From: Streptomyces niger
GTDB lineage: Bacteria; Actinomycetota; Actinomycetes; Streptomycetales; Streptomycetaceae
Assembly: GCF_000718305.1 (NCBI RefSeq)
Contig: NZ_JOFQ01000004.1
Location: 248,001-312,000 of the forward strand
Length of the DNA stretch: 64,000 nucleotides
Reading direction: 5' to 3'
Notes under the pieces: generated by a model
The model's database searches: none
What the model was told of the DNA's origin: nothing
The model's input: only the letters and a program-made list of their open reading frames with translations
Part shown: positions 26,172-35,722 of the stretch, piece by piece
How positions within the stretch are numbered: position 1 is the first letter of the stretch
How the letters are laid out: the number at the start of each line of letters is the position of its first letter
Made by a program: the position numbers and the translations under genes

Positions 26172-26783
26172 TCAGCGGACCAGGCCCCAGCGGAAGCCGA
26201 GCGCCACCGCATGCGCGCGGTCGGAGGCGCCGAGCTTCTTGAAGAGCCGTCGGGCGTGCGTCTTGACCGTGTCCTCGGAGAGGAACAGCTCACGCCCGAT
26301 CTCGGCGTTCGACCGGCCGTGACTCATGCCCTCCAGCACCTGGATCTCCCGCGCGGTGAGCGTCGGGGCCGCACCCATCTCGGCGGACCGCAGCCGGCGC
26401 GGGGCGAGGCGCCAGGTCGGGTCGGCGAGCGCCTGGGTGACGGTCGCGCGCAGCTCGGCGCGCGAGGCGTCCTTGTGCAGATAGCCGCGGGCGCCGGCGG
26501 CGACGGCCAGCGCCACCCCGTCGAGATCCTCGGCGACGGTGAGCATGATGATCCGGGCGCCCGGATCGGCGGACAGCAGCCGGCGCACGGTCTCGACACC
26601 TCCGAGACCGGGCATGCGTACGTCCATCAGAATCAGGTCCGAGCGATCTGCACCCCAGCGGCGGAGCACTTCCTCGCCGTTGGCCGCGGTCGTCACGCGC
26701 TCGACGCCGGGGACGGTCGCAACCGCCCGACGGAGCGCCTCTCGGGCAAGCGGGGAGTCGTCGCAGACGAGGACGGAAGTCAT
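26172..26783 (-). CDS. bldM: BldM, NarL-type response regulator of aerial development
   Basis: A 203-aa orphan response regulator, with receiver domain MTSVLVCDDSPLAREAL through the Asp54 segment (LILMDVRMPG) and the HKDAS lysine. The LuxR-type helix-turn-helix is LTAREIQVLEGMSHGRSNAEIGRELFLSEDTVKTHARRLFKKL. The sequence and the position beside whiD match BldM closely. BldM acts as a homodimer on early aerial-hyphae genes and as a heterodimer with WhiI on late sporulation genes. It does not need phosphorylation (family knowledge). No kinase gene is adjacent. I take the ATG at 26783. A sigma-BldN-type promoter lies 124-151 bp upstream. Confidence 0.96.
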   Translation of the reverse strand: MTSVLVCDDSPLAREALRRAVATVPGVERVTTAANGEEVLRRWGADRSDLILMDVRMPGLGGVETVRRLLSADPGARIIMLTVAEDLDGVALAVAAGARGYLHKDASRAELRATVTQALADPTWRLAPRRLRSAEMGAAPTLTAREIQVLEGMSHGRSNAEIGRELFLSEDTVKTHARRLFKKLGASDRAHAVALGFRWGLVR

Positions 26784-26906
26784 GGCCGTCCTCCGCAGCT
26801 GATGCGCGTCACGTTGTGCCTCCAGGCTGGTACGTATCGTCACCTGCGCGATTGACGGCCTCGGACACCTGCCCGGGGAGTCCCTCTGTCAACCGCTTCC
26901 GCACTC

Positions 26907-26934
26907 TCAACGACGGTCACCCGAAAGAGTTACG
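26907..26934 (-). promoter_or_regulatory. Sigma-BldN-type promoter of bldM (CGTAAC-N16-CGTTGA)
   Basis: On the minus strand the -35 box CGTAAC (26934-26929) and the -10 box CGTTGA (26912-26907) are exactly 16 bp apart. This is the consensus I recall for BldN promoters, and bldM is the classic BldN target. The start of transcription should be near 26900, giving a leader of about 115 nt. Confidence 0.8.
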
Positions 26935-27099
26935 GGCTGAGGGGCCGTTTTCGACACTCTATGTGAGGGGCCGGACACGCAGCAGCAAGACCCGCGCCCC
27001 TCGGCGCCCCACTTTCTGTAAGCGGTCCGCTTTGCCCTGTTTGGTGACTTTTCTTCCGTCTTTCTTGGTTATGGGGCAGGATTCGAGAAGAGTCATATT

Positions 27100-27124
27100 T
27101 ACATCTACTTAGAAGGTAGATGTA
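27100..27124. promoter_or_regulatory. Inverted repeat TACATCTAC-N7-GTAGATGTA upstream of whiD
   Basis: Perfect 9-bp arms with a 7-bp spacer, ending 48 bp before the whiD start. It is AT-rich and in the usual position of a repressor or activator site. The binding protein is unknown. Confidence 0.5.
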
Positions 27125-27172
27125 CGGTCTTGACCAGGAGCCCGATACCGCCACGCTTCGAGGGGACTAGCA

Positions 27173-27499
27173 ATGGCAGATTTCTCCCGCCTTCCGGGCC
27201 CGAACGCAGACCTCTGGGACTGGCAACTGCTCGCCGCCTGCCGCGGTGTGGACAGTTCGCTCTTCTTCCATCCTGAAGGCGAGCGCGGCGCGGCCCGCAG
27301 CGCGCGCGAGACGTCGGCGAAAGAGGTCTGCATGCGCTGTCCGGTACGCGCCGAGTGCGCCTCGCACGCGCTGGCCGTTCGCGAGCCCTACGGCGTCTGG
27401 GGAGGACTGACCGAGGACGAGAGGGAAGAGCTGATGGGCCGGGCCCGTCACCGCCTGGTGCCGGCGGGCGGCCCGGGGCCATCGATGTCCGGCGACTGA
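27173..27499 (+). CDS. whiD: WhiD, WhiB-like [4Fe-4S] sporulation regulator
   Basis: A 108-aa Wbl protein. The four iron-sulfur ligands are Cys23, Cys53, Cys56 and Cys62 (spacing C-x29-C-x2-C-x5-C). The turn motif is GVWGG and a basic C-terminal segment follows. The start MADFSRLPGPNADLWDWQLL and the gene order next to bldM match WhiD of S. coelicolor as I recall it. WhiD is needed for proper spore septation and wall maturation. Wbl proteins bind region 4 of the principal sigma factor through their cluster. GAGGGG precedes the ATG. The gene is divergent from bldM and convergent with the LysR gene. Confidence 0.95.
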   Translation: MADFSRLPGPNADLWDWQLLAACRGVDSSLFFHPEGERGAARSARETSAKEVCMRCPVRAECASHALAVREPYGVWGGLTEDEREELMGRARHRLVPAGGPGPSMSGD

Positions 27500-27597
27500 C
27501 GGCCGGCCGACACCCGAACAGACGAAACGTTTCTTCACCGCGGCCGCCGACGGCGGTGCGACGCCCCGTACCGCCCGGGAGAGCGATACGGGACGGA

Positions 27598-28509
27598 TCA
27601 GCGGCGACCCGCGGCCGCCAGCTGGTCGAGCATCGCCGTCACCGCCGGGACCTGGGCCAGGTCCGGGAGGGTCAGGGCCACGATCTCGCGCTGCACGACC
27701 GGCTCCAGCCGGATCGTGCGCGCGCCCTTCGGCCGTACCGAGGCCAGCGCCAGCTCCGGGAGCGCGGCGACGCCGAGGCCCGCGCCGACCAGGCCGATCA
27801 CGGCCGGATAGTCGTCGGTGGCGAAGTCGATGCGCGGCGTGAAACCGGCGTTCCCGCACACCGAGACCAGGTGCCGGCGGCAGCGCGGGCAGCCCGCGAT
27901 CCACGCCTCCCCGGCCAGCTCGGCGAAGCCGGCCCGGCCGACGCCGGCGAATCGGTGGTGCTCGGGCACGAGCCCCACCAGCCGGTCGGTGAGCACCCGG
28001 CGGACCACCAGGTCGTCCCACTCGGACTCGGCGGCCGGGTCGGCGCCCGGCACTTCCGGGTAGCGGAAGGCCAGCGCGATCTCGCAGTCCCCGCCCCGCA
28101 GCATGTCGATGGAGCGCGGCGGCTCCGCCTCGTCCAGCGACACCGCCGTGCCGGGGTGCGCGGACCGCATCGCGGCCAGCGCGGTCGGCACCAGCGTGGA
28201 GCTGCCCGAGGGGAAGGACACCAGCCGCACCCGCCCGGCCCGCAGCCCGGCGATCGCGGCGACCTCCTCCTCGGCGGCGGTGAGCCCGGCCAGGATGCCG
28301 GCGGCGTGCCGTACGAGGGCCTCGCCCGCCTCCGTGAGGCGCATCTCGCGGCCGGTGCGGACGATGAGCGGCGTGCCGGCCGACTGTTCGAGCGCCTTCA
28401 TCTGCTGGGAGACGGCGGGCTGGGTGCAGCCGAGCTCCCGCGCGGCGGCGGAGAAGGAACCGGTCCGGGCGACGGCGCGCAGCACACGGAGATGACGGGC
28501 CTCGATCAT
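27598..28509 (-). CDS. LysR-family transcriptional regulator
   Basis: A 303-aa regulator. The winged helix-turn-helix is MIEARHLRVLRAVARTGSFSA followed by AARELGCTQPAVSQQMKALE, and the substrate-binding domain runs from about residue 90 to 295. The start ATG at 28509 is the family start. It is followed across 250 bp by the rightward SDR gene at 28758, with which it is divergent, so it may control that gene, as LysR proteins often do. The effector is unknown. The 98 bp to whiD (27500-27597) hold only a weak CCGCC-GAC-GGCGG hairpin. Confidence 0.9.
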   Translation of the reverse strand: MIEARHLRVLRAVARTGSFSAAARELGCTQPAVSQQMKALEQSAGTPLIVRTGREMRLTEAGEALVRHAAGILAGLTAAEEEVAAIAGLRAGRVRLVSFPSGSSTLVPTALAAMRSAHPGTAVSLDEAEPPRSIDMLRGGDCEIALAFRYPEVPGADPAAESEWDDLVVRRVLTDRLVGLVPEHHRFAGVGRAGFAELAGEAWIAGCPRCRRHLVSVCGNAGFTPRIDFATDDYPAVIGLVGAGLGVAALPELALASVRPKGARTIRLEPVVQREIVALTLPDLAQVPAVTAMLDQLAAAGRR

Positions 28510-28757
28510 TCCCCAAGCATAAGCACCGCTTGGGGCGGAGTCGGAATATTCGGTCACTGCTTTGGCGGGGTGGAAGTCCACGGGAGTCCGGCATTCCGGG
28601 TGGACTTTTCGGCGCGAAGCAGACCGTCAATGGGCCGAATGGCATCGGTGCCCGGGAGAGAAGTCCCTACGGACATACGGAAGCTGACGGCTCGCCGGTC
28701 GCCCGGCCGGCGGGTGCCCCGACGAGCGGAACGACCCCGGGCCGATAGCGTTCTCTT

Positions 28758-29531
28758 ATGACGACTGCGATGGTCACGGGAGCGACGGCGGGTATCGGAG
28801 CGGCGTTCGCGCGCCGGCTGGCGGCCGACGGACACAACCTGGTGCTGGTGGCCCGTAACGAGGACAGGCTGCGCGAGCACGCGGCCGAGCTGCACGACCG
28901 GCACGGGGTCGAGGTCGGTGTGCTGCCCGCCGACCTGGCGTCGGAGGAGGGCATCGCGGCCGTCGAGGAACGCCTCGCCGACCGCAAGCACCCGGTGGAT
29001 CTGCTGGTCAACAACGCCGGCTTCGGCAACAAGGGCGAGTTCCTGGAAGTCCCCATGGCCGACGAGCTGGCCATGCTGAAGGTGCACTGCGAGGCGGTGC
29101 TGCGGCTGACTTCGGCGGCGGTCACGGGGATGCGCGAGCGGCGGCGCGGCGGGGTGGTGAACGTCGCCTCGGTCGCGGCCTTCGTGCCGCGCGGGACGTA
29201 CGGCGCGAGCAAGGCGTGGGTCGTGCAGTTCACCCAGGGCGCGGCGCGCGACTTGGCGGGCAGCGGGGTGCGGCTGATGGCGCTGTGCCCCGGTTTCGTC
29301 CGTACCGAGTTCCACGAGCGGGCCGGCATGGGCACGGACAACATCCCCGGCTGGATGTGGCTGGACGCGGACAATCTGGTCGACGCGGCGATGAAGGACC
29401 TGGCCAGGGGACGTTCGGTGTCCATCCCCGACCCCCGGTACAAGGCCCTGATGGGCGTGGTGAAGCTCGCCCCGCGCAACCTCCTGGGCGGCGTCACGTC
29501 CCGCACGGGGCGCAAGTACGGGCCGCAGTAG
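28758..29531 (+). CDS. Short-chain dehydrogenase/reductase
   Basis: A 257-aa SDR. The cofactor loop is TGATAGIGAAFARRLA, with Arg in LVARNEDRL suggesting NADPH. NNAG is present (LVNNAGFGNKGEF), and the catalytic Ser and YxxxK are ASVAAF and YGASKAWV. The C-terminal part (NLVDAAMKDLARGR) resembles the DltE-like branch of uncharacterised oxidoreductases. It is single, divergent from a LysR gene and ended by a strong terminator. Substrate is unknown. Confidence 0.9.
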   Translation: MTTAMVTGATAGIGAAFARRLAADGHNLVLVARNEDRLREHAAELHDRHGVEVGVLPADLASEEGIAAVEERLADRKHPVDLLVNNAGFGNKGEFLEVPMADELAMLKVHCEAVLRLTSAAVTGMRERRRGGVVNVASVAAFVPRGTYGASKAWVVQFTQGAARDLAGSGVRLMALCPGFVRTEFHERAGMGTDNIPGWMWLDADNLVDAAMKDLARGRSVSIPDPRYKALMGVVKLAPRNLLGGVTSRTGRKYGPQ

Positions 29532-29553
29532 TCCGCACGCCCCTGCACAACGG

Positions 29554-29591
29554 CCGAGGCCCGGCGCCCCTCTCGGGGTGCCGGGCCTCGG
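29554..29591. terminator. Strong bidirectional terminator
   Basis: Seventeen-base arms with one mismatch (29554-29570 and 29575-29591) and a TCTC loop, between the convergent SDR and groEL1 genes. Confidence 0.88.
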
Positions 29592-29607
29592 TGCGGAGTC
29601 AGCAGGC

Positions 29608-31236
<1,629 letters not shown>

Positions 31237-31267
31237 TTACGTGTCCTTAGTCGTACTCTCAACGAAA

Positions 31268-31311
31268 TGCGCCCCTGCCCCGGGTGGTGAGACGCGGGAA
31301 CCAGGGGCGCA
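31268..31311 (-). other. Intercistronic hairpin between groES and groEL1
   Basis: Perfect 10-bp arms (TGCGCCCCTG at 31268-31277 and its complement at 31302-31311) with a 24-nt loop. It lies within the groES-groEL1 transcript, so it can serve as a partial terminator or an RNA-processing site. Confidence 0.55.
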
Positions 31312-31365
31312 GATCAGAAAAGCTGGGTGCAGTACCGGTGTCCGAGGTGAGCCCGGACTCCGCGA

Positions 31366-31674
31366 CTACTTCTCGACGATGGCGAGAACGTCGCGGGCGG
31401 AGAGAACGAGGTACTCCTCGCCGTTGTACTTCACCTCGGTGCCGCCGTACTTGCTGTAGAGCACGACGTCGCCGACGGAAACGTCGAGCGGAAGACGGTT
31501 ACCGTCCTCGAAGCGGCCCGGGCCCACGGCCAGGACGACGCCCTCCTGGGGCTTCTCCTTGGCGGTGTCCGGAATGACCAGGCCCGAAGCCGTGGTCTGC
31601 TCGGCGTCGAGCGGCTGGACCACAATGCGGTCCTCGAGCGGCTTGATGGCAACCTTGGAGCTGGCGGTCGTCAC
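31366..31674 (-). CDS. groES: 10-kDa co-chaperonin GroES
   Basis: A 102-aa co-chaperonin that caps the GroEL ring. It has [18 protein letters not shown], the mobile loop [16 protein letters not shown] segment ([17 protein letters not shown]), and the dome hairpin followed by [31 protein letters not shown] in full. The ATG follows GGGGGAGG. Two CIRCE operators lie upstream. Confidence 0.97.
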   Translation of the reverse strand: MTTASSKVAIKPLEDRIVVQPLDAEQTTASGLVIPDTAKEKPQEGVVLAVGPGRFEDGNRLPLDVSVGDVVLYSKYGGTEVKYNGEEYLVLSARDVLAIVEK

Positions 31675-31817
31675 GATCCGACCTCCCCCTTCGGAGATCT
31701 CACGGGGTTAACTGTCTGAGGTGGCGACCAGGTGGATCCGTCGTCGCGGGTGCCGGACCTGCCCGTCGCGCGTAGCTTTTGCTCGCTCCCCGGGCCTGGG
31801 CCCGGTCGGCTCGCTGT

Positions 31818-31844
31818 TTGGCACTCTCCAACGGGGAGTGCCAG
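31818..31844. promoter_or_regulatory. CIRCE operator 1 (HrcA site)
   Basis: TTGGCACTC-N9-GAGTGCCAG, two mismatches per element from the canonical TTAGCACTC-N9-GAGTGCTAA. It lies 144 bp upstream of groES. Confidence 0.9.
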
Positions 31845-31863
31845 CGCCGAGACTATGACGCGG

Positions 31864-31890
31864 TTAGCACTCGGTCAAGCGGAGTGCCAA
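31864..31890. promoter_or_regulatory. CIRCE operator 2 (HrcA site)
   Basis: TTAGCACTC-N9-GAGTGCCAA, with a perfect left half. It is 46 bp from the first site and 36 bp upstream of the rightward methyltransferase gene, so HrcA binding here could also touch that gene's promoter. Confidence 0.92.
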
Positions 31891-31925
31891 CGTGGCTCGG
31901 AAAGAGATCCGGGACCTGCCCCAGA

Positions 31926-33176
31926 ATGGGACGGGTGAACCCTCTCGACGCCTTCTCCGCACTGCTCAGCGACGAGGGCCGGACCCTGCTGGCCGGCCTC
32001 CGCGACCACGACCCCGCTCAGGAACTCGCCACCGCCACCCGGCTGCGCCGCGAGCACCCCGCCGAGCTGGTGTCCGCGGCCCTCGGGCAGGCCCGGCTGC
32101 GGCAGCGCGCGGTCGCGAAGTTCGGCGCCGAGGACGCGTACCGGATGTTCTTCACCCCGAACGGCGTCGAGCAGTCCACCCGCCGCACCGTCGCCGTGCA
32201 CCGCGCGGCGCGGCTGTCCGCGCTCGGCGTACGGTCCGTCGCCGACCTGTGCTGCGGCATCGGCGGCGACGCGATCGCGTACGCCCGGGCCGGCATCCAT
32301 GTGCTGGCCGTCGACCACGATCCACTGACGGCGGAGGTGGCCCGCGCGAACGCCGAAGCACTGGGCCTCTCCGACCTCATCGAGGTGCGCTGCGCCGACG
32401 TCACGGAGATCGACACGAGCCCGTACGACGCGGTCTTCGTGGACCCGGCGCGGCGCGGCGGCAATCGAGCAGGTGCCGCGCGCAGCGCGTCGATGAGGGG
32501 TGGTGGTCGGGCGACGGGCGGGCGGATCTTCGACCCGGAGGCGTACTCCCCGCCCCTCTCCTGGGCGATCGAGGCGGCACGCAAGGCCCCGCGCGCCGCG
32601 CTGAAGATCGCCCCCGGCATTCCGCACGAGGCGATCCCCGAGGACGCCGCCGCGGAGTGGATCTCGGACGGCGGGGACGTGAAGGAGGCCGTGCTCTGGT
32701 TCGGCACGGCCCCCGGCTCCGTACGGGCCACCCTGCTGCCCTCCGGCGCGCACCTGGAGACCGCCGCCCCGCTCCCCGACCCGCCCGTGCGGCCCGTGGG
32801 CCGCTACCTCTACGAGCCGGACGGCGCCGTCATCCGCGCGCACCTGGTCGCGGAGGCCGCCGCCGGGCTGGACGGCGGCCTGATCGACGAGACCATCGCG
32901 TACGTCACCGCCGACGAGCTGCGCCCCACCCCGTACGCCGCCGCCTACGAGATCACCGACGAGCTGCCCTTCAACCTGAAGAACCTCAAGGCACTCCTTC
33001 GGGAACGCGAGATCGGCGTGTTGACGGTGAAGAAGCGCGGCTCCGCGGTCGAACCGGAGGAGATCCGCCGCAAGGTGAAGCTCCGCGGCCCGAACGCGGC
33101 CACGGTGCTCCTCACCCGCGTCGCGGGCGCCCCCACGATGCTCATCGGGCAGCCCGCCAAGCCCGTCGACGACTGA
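31926..33176 (+). CDS. SAM-dependent methyltransferase with THUMP-like C-terminal domain
   Basis: A 416-aa protein found widely in actinobacteria. After a helical head (VNPLDAFSALLSDEGRTLL), it has SAM motif I as VADLCCGIGGDAIAYA, the acidic end of strand 2 as VLAVDHDP, and a DPAR motif (AVFVDPARRGG) of the Rossmann methyltransferases. The C-terminal ~90 residues (PFNLKNLKALLREREIGVLTVKKRG) resemble the THUMP-like domain PF18096. RNA is a plausible substrate but unproven. The start may be ATG 31926 or GTG 31935; neither has a perfect ribosome site. It is divergent from groES and shares the CIRCE region. It converges with tsaD across a 17-bp tandem repeat. Confidence 0.85.
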   Translation: MGRVNPLDAFSALLSDEGRTLLAGLRDHDPAQELATATRLRREHPAELVSAALGQARLRQRAVAKFGAEDAYRMFFTPNGVEQSTRRTVAVHRAARLSALGVRSVADLCCGIGGDAIAYARAGIHVLAVDHDPLTAEVARANAEALGLSDLIEVRCADVTEIDTSPYDAVFVDPARRGGNRAGAARSASMRGGGRATGGRIFDPEAYSPPLSWAIEAARKAPRAALKIAPGIPHEAIPEDAAAEWISDGGDVKEAVLWFGTAPGSVRATLLPSGAHLETAAPLPDPPVRPVGRYLYEPDGAVIRAHLVAEAAAGLDGGLIDETIAYVTADELRPTPYAAAYEITDELPFNLKNLKALLREREIGVLTVKKRGSAVEPEEIRRKVKLRGPNAATVLLTRVAGAPTMLIGQPAKPVDD

Positions 33177-33224
33177 TCACGAGTACCGGCCGATCACAGG
33201 TACAGACTGATCACGAGTACAGGT
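33174..33224. repeat. Three 17-bp tandem copies, TGATCACGAGTAC core, at two converging stop codons
   Basis: Copies start at 33174, 33191 and 33208. The first contains the stop of the methyltransferase gene. The third encodes the last residues NLYS and the stop of tsaD on the other strand. The other two copies therefore look like duplications of a tsaD 3' end. Confidence 0.85.
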
Positions 33225-34353
33225 TGTCCTTGCTGACCTCGTGCACGTGATCGTGGCTGTGCCCGTGACCGTGGTGGGAGTGCGGGACGCCGTGCCGGTG
33301 CTCGTGGCCGGGGGCCGGCACGTGCGGCTCGGTGACCGGGAGGGAGGAGTCGGCGGACAGCTCCCAGGCGGAGTGCGGCCGGTTCCGGGCGACCATCTCG
33401 GCGCCCAGGGCCGCGACCATCGCGCCGTTGTCCGTGCACAGCTTCGGGCGCGGCACGCGCAGCGTGATGCCCGCGTCCTCGCAGCGCCGCTCGGCCATCG
33501 CGCGCAGCCGCGAGTTGGCCGCGACGCCGCCGCCGATCATCAGGTGGTCCACGCCGTGGTCCTTGCAGGCCCGGACGGCCTTCCGCGTCAACACGTCCAC
33601 GACGGCCTCCTGGAAGGACGCGGAGACGTCGGCCACCGGCACCTCCTCGCCCGCCGCGCGCTTGGCCTCGATCCAGCGGGCCACGGCGGTCTTCAGGCCG
33701 GAGAAGGAGAAGTCGTACTTCGGGTCGCGGGAGCCGGTCAGGCCGCGCGGGAAGGCGATGGCCTCCGGGTCGCCCTCGCGGGCCATCCGGTCGATGACCG
33801 GGCCGCCGGGGAAGCCGAGGTTCAGCACCCGGGCGACCTTGTCGAACGCCTCGCCCGCCGCGTCGTCGATCGTCGAGCCCAGCGGCCGCACGTCGGAGGT
33901 GATGTCCGGCGCGAGCAGCAGCGAGGAGTGGCCGCCGGAGACCAGCAGGGCCATCGTCGGCTCGGGCAGCGCGCCGTGTTCGAGCTGGTCGACGCAGATG
34001 TGCGAGGCGAGGTGGTTGACGCCGTACAGCGGCTTGCCGAGGGCGTAGGCGTACGCCTTGGCCGCCGAGGTGCCGACGAGCAGCGCGCCGGCCAGCCCCG
34101 GCCCGGCCGTCACCGCGATGCCGTCCAGGTCGGAGGCGGCGACGCCGGCCTCCTTCAGGGCCCGCTGGATGGTGGGGACCATCGCCTCCAGGTGGGCGCG
34201 GGAGGCGACCTCGGGGACGACGCCGCCGAAGCGGGCGTGTTCGTCGACGCTGGAGGCGATCGCGTCGGCCAGCAGGGTGTGGCCGCGGACGATGCCGACC
34301 CCGGTTTCGTCGCAGGAGGTCTCGATGCCGAGGACGAGCGGTTCGTCAGCCAT
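33211..34353 (-). CDS. tsaD: tRNA N6-adenosine threonylcarbamoyltransferase TsaD, with His-rich tail
   Basis: A 380-aa ASKHA-fold enzyme that transfers the threonylcarbamoyl group to A37 of ANN-reading tRNAs. Motifs are the start [16 protein letters not shown], the metal site HLASH ([12 protein letters not shown]), [12 protein letters not shown], and [10 protein letters not shown] near the nucleotide pocket. Beyond the usual end there is an unusual tail of about 37 residues with 12 histidines in 28 positions (segments [22 protein letters not shown]), then VSKDNLYS. The ATG lies inside the end of rimI (8-bp overlap), so tsaB-rimI-tsaD are coupled. The tail may bind metal. Confidence 0.96.
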   Translation of the reverse strand: MADEPLVLGIETSCDETGVGIVRGHTLLADAIASSVDEHARFGGVVPEVASRAHLEAMVPTIQRALKEAGVAASDLDGIAVTAGPGLAGALLVGTSAAKAYAYALGKPLYGVNHLASHICVDQLEHGALPEPTMALLVSGGHSSLLLAPDITSDVRPLGSTIDDAAGEAFDKVARVLNLGFPGGPVIDRMAREGDPEAIAFPRGLTGSRDPKYDFSFSGLKTAVARWIEAKRAAGEEVPVADVSASFQEAVVDVLTRKAVRACKDHGVDHLMIGGGVAANSRLRAMAERRCEDAGITLRVPRPKLCTDNGAMVAALGAEMVARNRPHSAWELSADSSLPVTEPHVPAPGHEHRHGVPHSHHGHGHSHDHVHEVSKDNLYS

Positions 34354-34894
34354 TGATCGGTGTTCCTTGTACGAGGGATTCGGAGGTGTAGCGCATGACC
34401 AGGGCGTCGACGTTGCCCGGCTGGTAGTAGCCGCGGCGGAAGCCGATGGGCTCGAAGCCGAAGCGTTCGTACAGCCGCTGGGCACGGAGGTTGTCGACGC
34501 GTACTTCGAGGAGCACTTCGTGGCACTCGAAGGCGGTGGCGGCGGTGAGCAGGTCGGTCAGCAGCCGGCCGCCGAGCCCGGAGCCCCACTGGTCGCGGGC
34601 CGTGGCGATGGTCTGGACGTCGCCGGTGCCGTCGACGGCGGCGAGCCCGCCGTAGCCGACGAGCCGGCCGTCCTGTTCGGCGACGGTGTAGTGCCGGTTC
34701 GCGCCGCGCCCGCGGGCGTGCGCCAGCTCGGACCAGAACATCCCCCGCGACCACGCGTCCTCGGGGAACAGCTCCTCCTCCAGCTCCAGCACCGGCTCGA
34801 TGTCCCACCAGCGCATCTCGCGCAGCGTGGCGGCCGGCGCGCCCGGGGGCGCGGTCCCGGGCCGGCCGGCGGGCTGGTCGGCATGGGCGGTCAC
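34346..34894 (-). CDS. rimI: Ribosomal-protein S18-alanine N-acetyltransferase-like (GNAT)
   Basis: A 182-aa GNAT acetyltransferase. The fold runs from [26 protein letters not shown], an N-terminal RimI signature, through the acetyl-CoA loop [15 protein letters not shown] (Q/R-x-x-G-x-G/A) to the [27 protein letters not shown] end. RimI acetylates the N-terminus of ribosomal protein S18. Its common placement between tsaB and tsaD is seen here. GTG start overlaps the tsaB stop by 4 bp (GTGA). The first ~22 residues are low-complexity. Confidence 0.93.
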   Translation of the reverse strand: MTAHADQPAGRPGTAPPGAPAATLREMRWWDIEPVLELEEELFPEDAWSRGMFWSELAHARGRGANRHYTVAEQDGRLVGYGGLAAVDGTGDVQTIATARDQWGSGLGGRLLTDLLTAATAFECHEVLLEVRVDNLRAQRLYERFGFEPIGFRRGYYQPGNVDALVMRYTSESLVQGTPING

Positions 34895-35580
34895 TTGGGG
34901 GTGACCACCTTGTAGTTGGCGGGGACCTGCGCGTCCGGCCGCCGCAGGTACAGGGGCCGCGGGGGCAGCAGCGTCTCGCCCCGGGCCAGCTTCTCGGCGG
35001 CGAGCGCGCCGAGGGCCGCCGCCGACTGGTGCTCGGGGCCGTCGGCGCGCAGGCCGTCGAAGGTGCCGTCGTACAGCACCGCGCCCGCACCCACCGCCGG
35101 CACGCCGGCGACCTGCTCGGCGATGTCGGCCGGGCGGTCGACGGCCGGGTCGGTGGTCCGCGTGCGGAAGTCCGCGTAGCGGGCCCAGTAGACCTCCTTG
35201 CGGCGTGCGTCCGTCGCCACGACGAAGGGCTCCTCGATCCCGGCGGCGTACGCGATGCCGTCCAGCGAGCACAGGCCGTGCACGGGCACGTCCAGGGCCG
35301 CGCCGAAGGTGGCGGCGGTGACCAGGCCGACGCGCAGGCCGGTGTACGGGCCGGGCCCGACGCCGACGACGATGTCGGTGACCGCGTCGAGCTTCAGGCC
35401 GGCCTCGTCGAGCACCCGGTCGACGGCGGGCAGCAGCAGTTCGCCGTGGCGGCGGGCGTCCACCTCGCGCGCCTCGGCGAGCACGCGGGGAGCGGGCCGG
35501 CCGCCGTCCGGGGCGGGGTCGCAGCTGAGCAGCGCGGCGGAGACGGCGGGGGTTGCGGTGTCAAGGGCAAGCAGCAGCAC
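34891..35580 (-). CDS. tsaB: tRNA threonylcarbamoyladenosine biosynthesis protein TsaB
   Basis: A 229-aa ASKHA paralogue that pairs with TsaD and TsaE for t6A synthesis. The N-terminus is VLLLALDTATPAVSAAL and the family motif VGVGPGPYTGLRVGL is present. The C-terminal part ([22 protein letters not shown]) is typical of actinobacterial TsaB. GTG 35580 follows TTGAGG. It is the first gene of the tsaB-rimI-tsaD run. Confidence 0.94.
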   Translation of the reverse strand: MLLLALDTATPAVSAALLSCDPAPDGGRPAPRVLAEAREVDARRHGELLLPAVDRVLDEAGLKLDAVTDIVVGVGPGPYTGLRVGLVTAATFGAALDVPVHGLCSLDGIAYAAGIEEPFVVATDARRKEVYWARYADFRTRTTDPAVDRPADIAEQVAGVPAVGAGAVLYDGTFDGLRADGPEHQSAAALGALAAEKLARGETLLPPRPLYLRRPDAQVPANYKVVTPK

Positions 35581-35722
35581 GTCCTCAAGACTACGGCGCG
35601 GCGGACGCCACCCTGCCGGGTGCTGCGCTCGCCGGTACGCTGCGTGCTGGAACTCCGGCACGCCAGGTGCCGGCCTTCGGACCTCGGACACGTACGGATC
35701 CGTACGGAAAGGTGGCACGGCG

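Larger units (their letters stand above)
26784..27172. other. 389-bp divergent control region between bldM and whiD
   Basis: No gene is seen. The region holds a sigma-BldN-type promoter for bldM (26907-26934), an AT-richer stretch with T-runs (about 27010-27075) and a 9-bp-arm inverted repeat just upstream of whiD (27100-27124). Long leaders on both sides leave room for several regulators. Confidence 0.7.
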
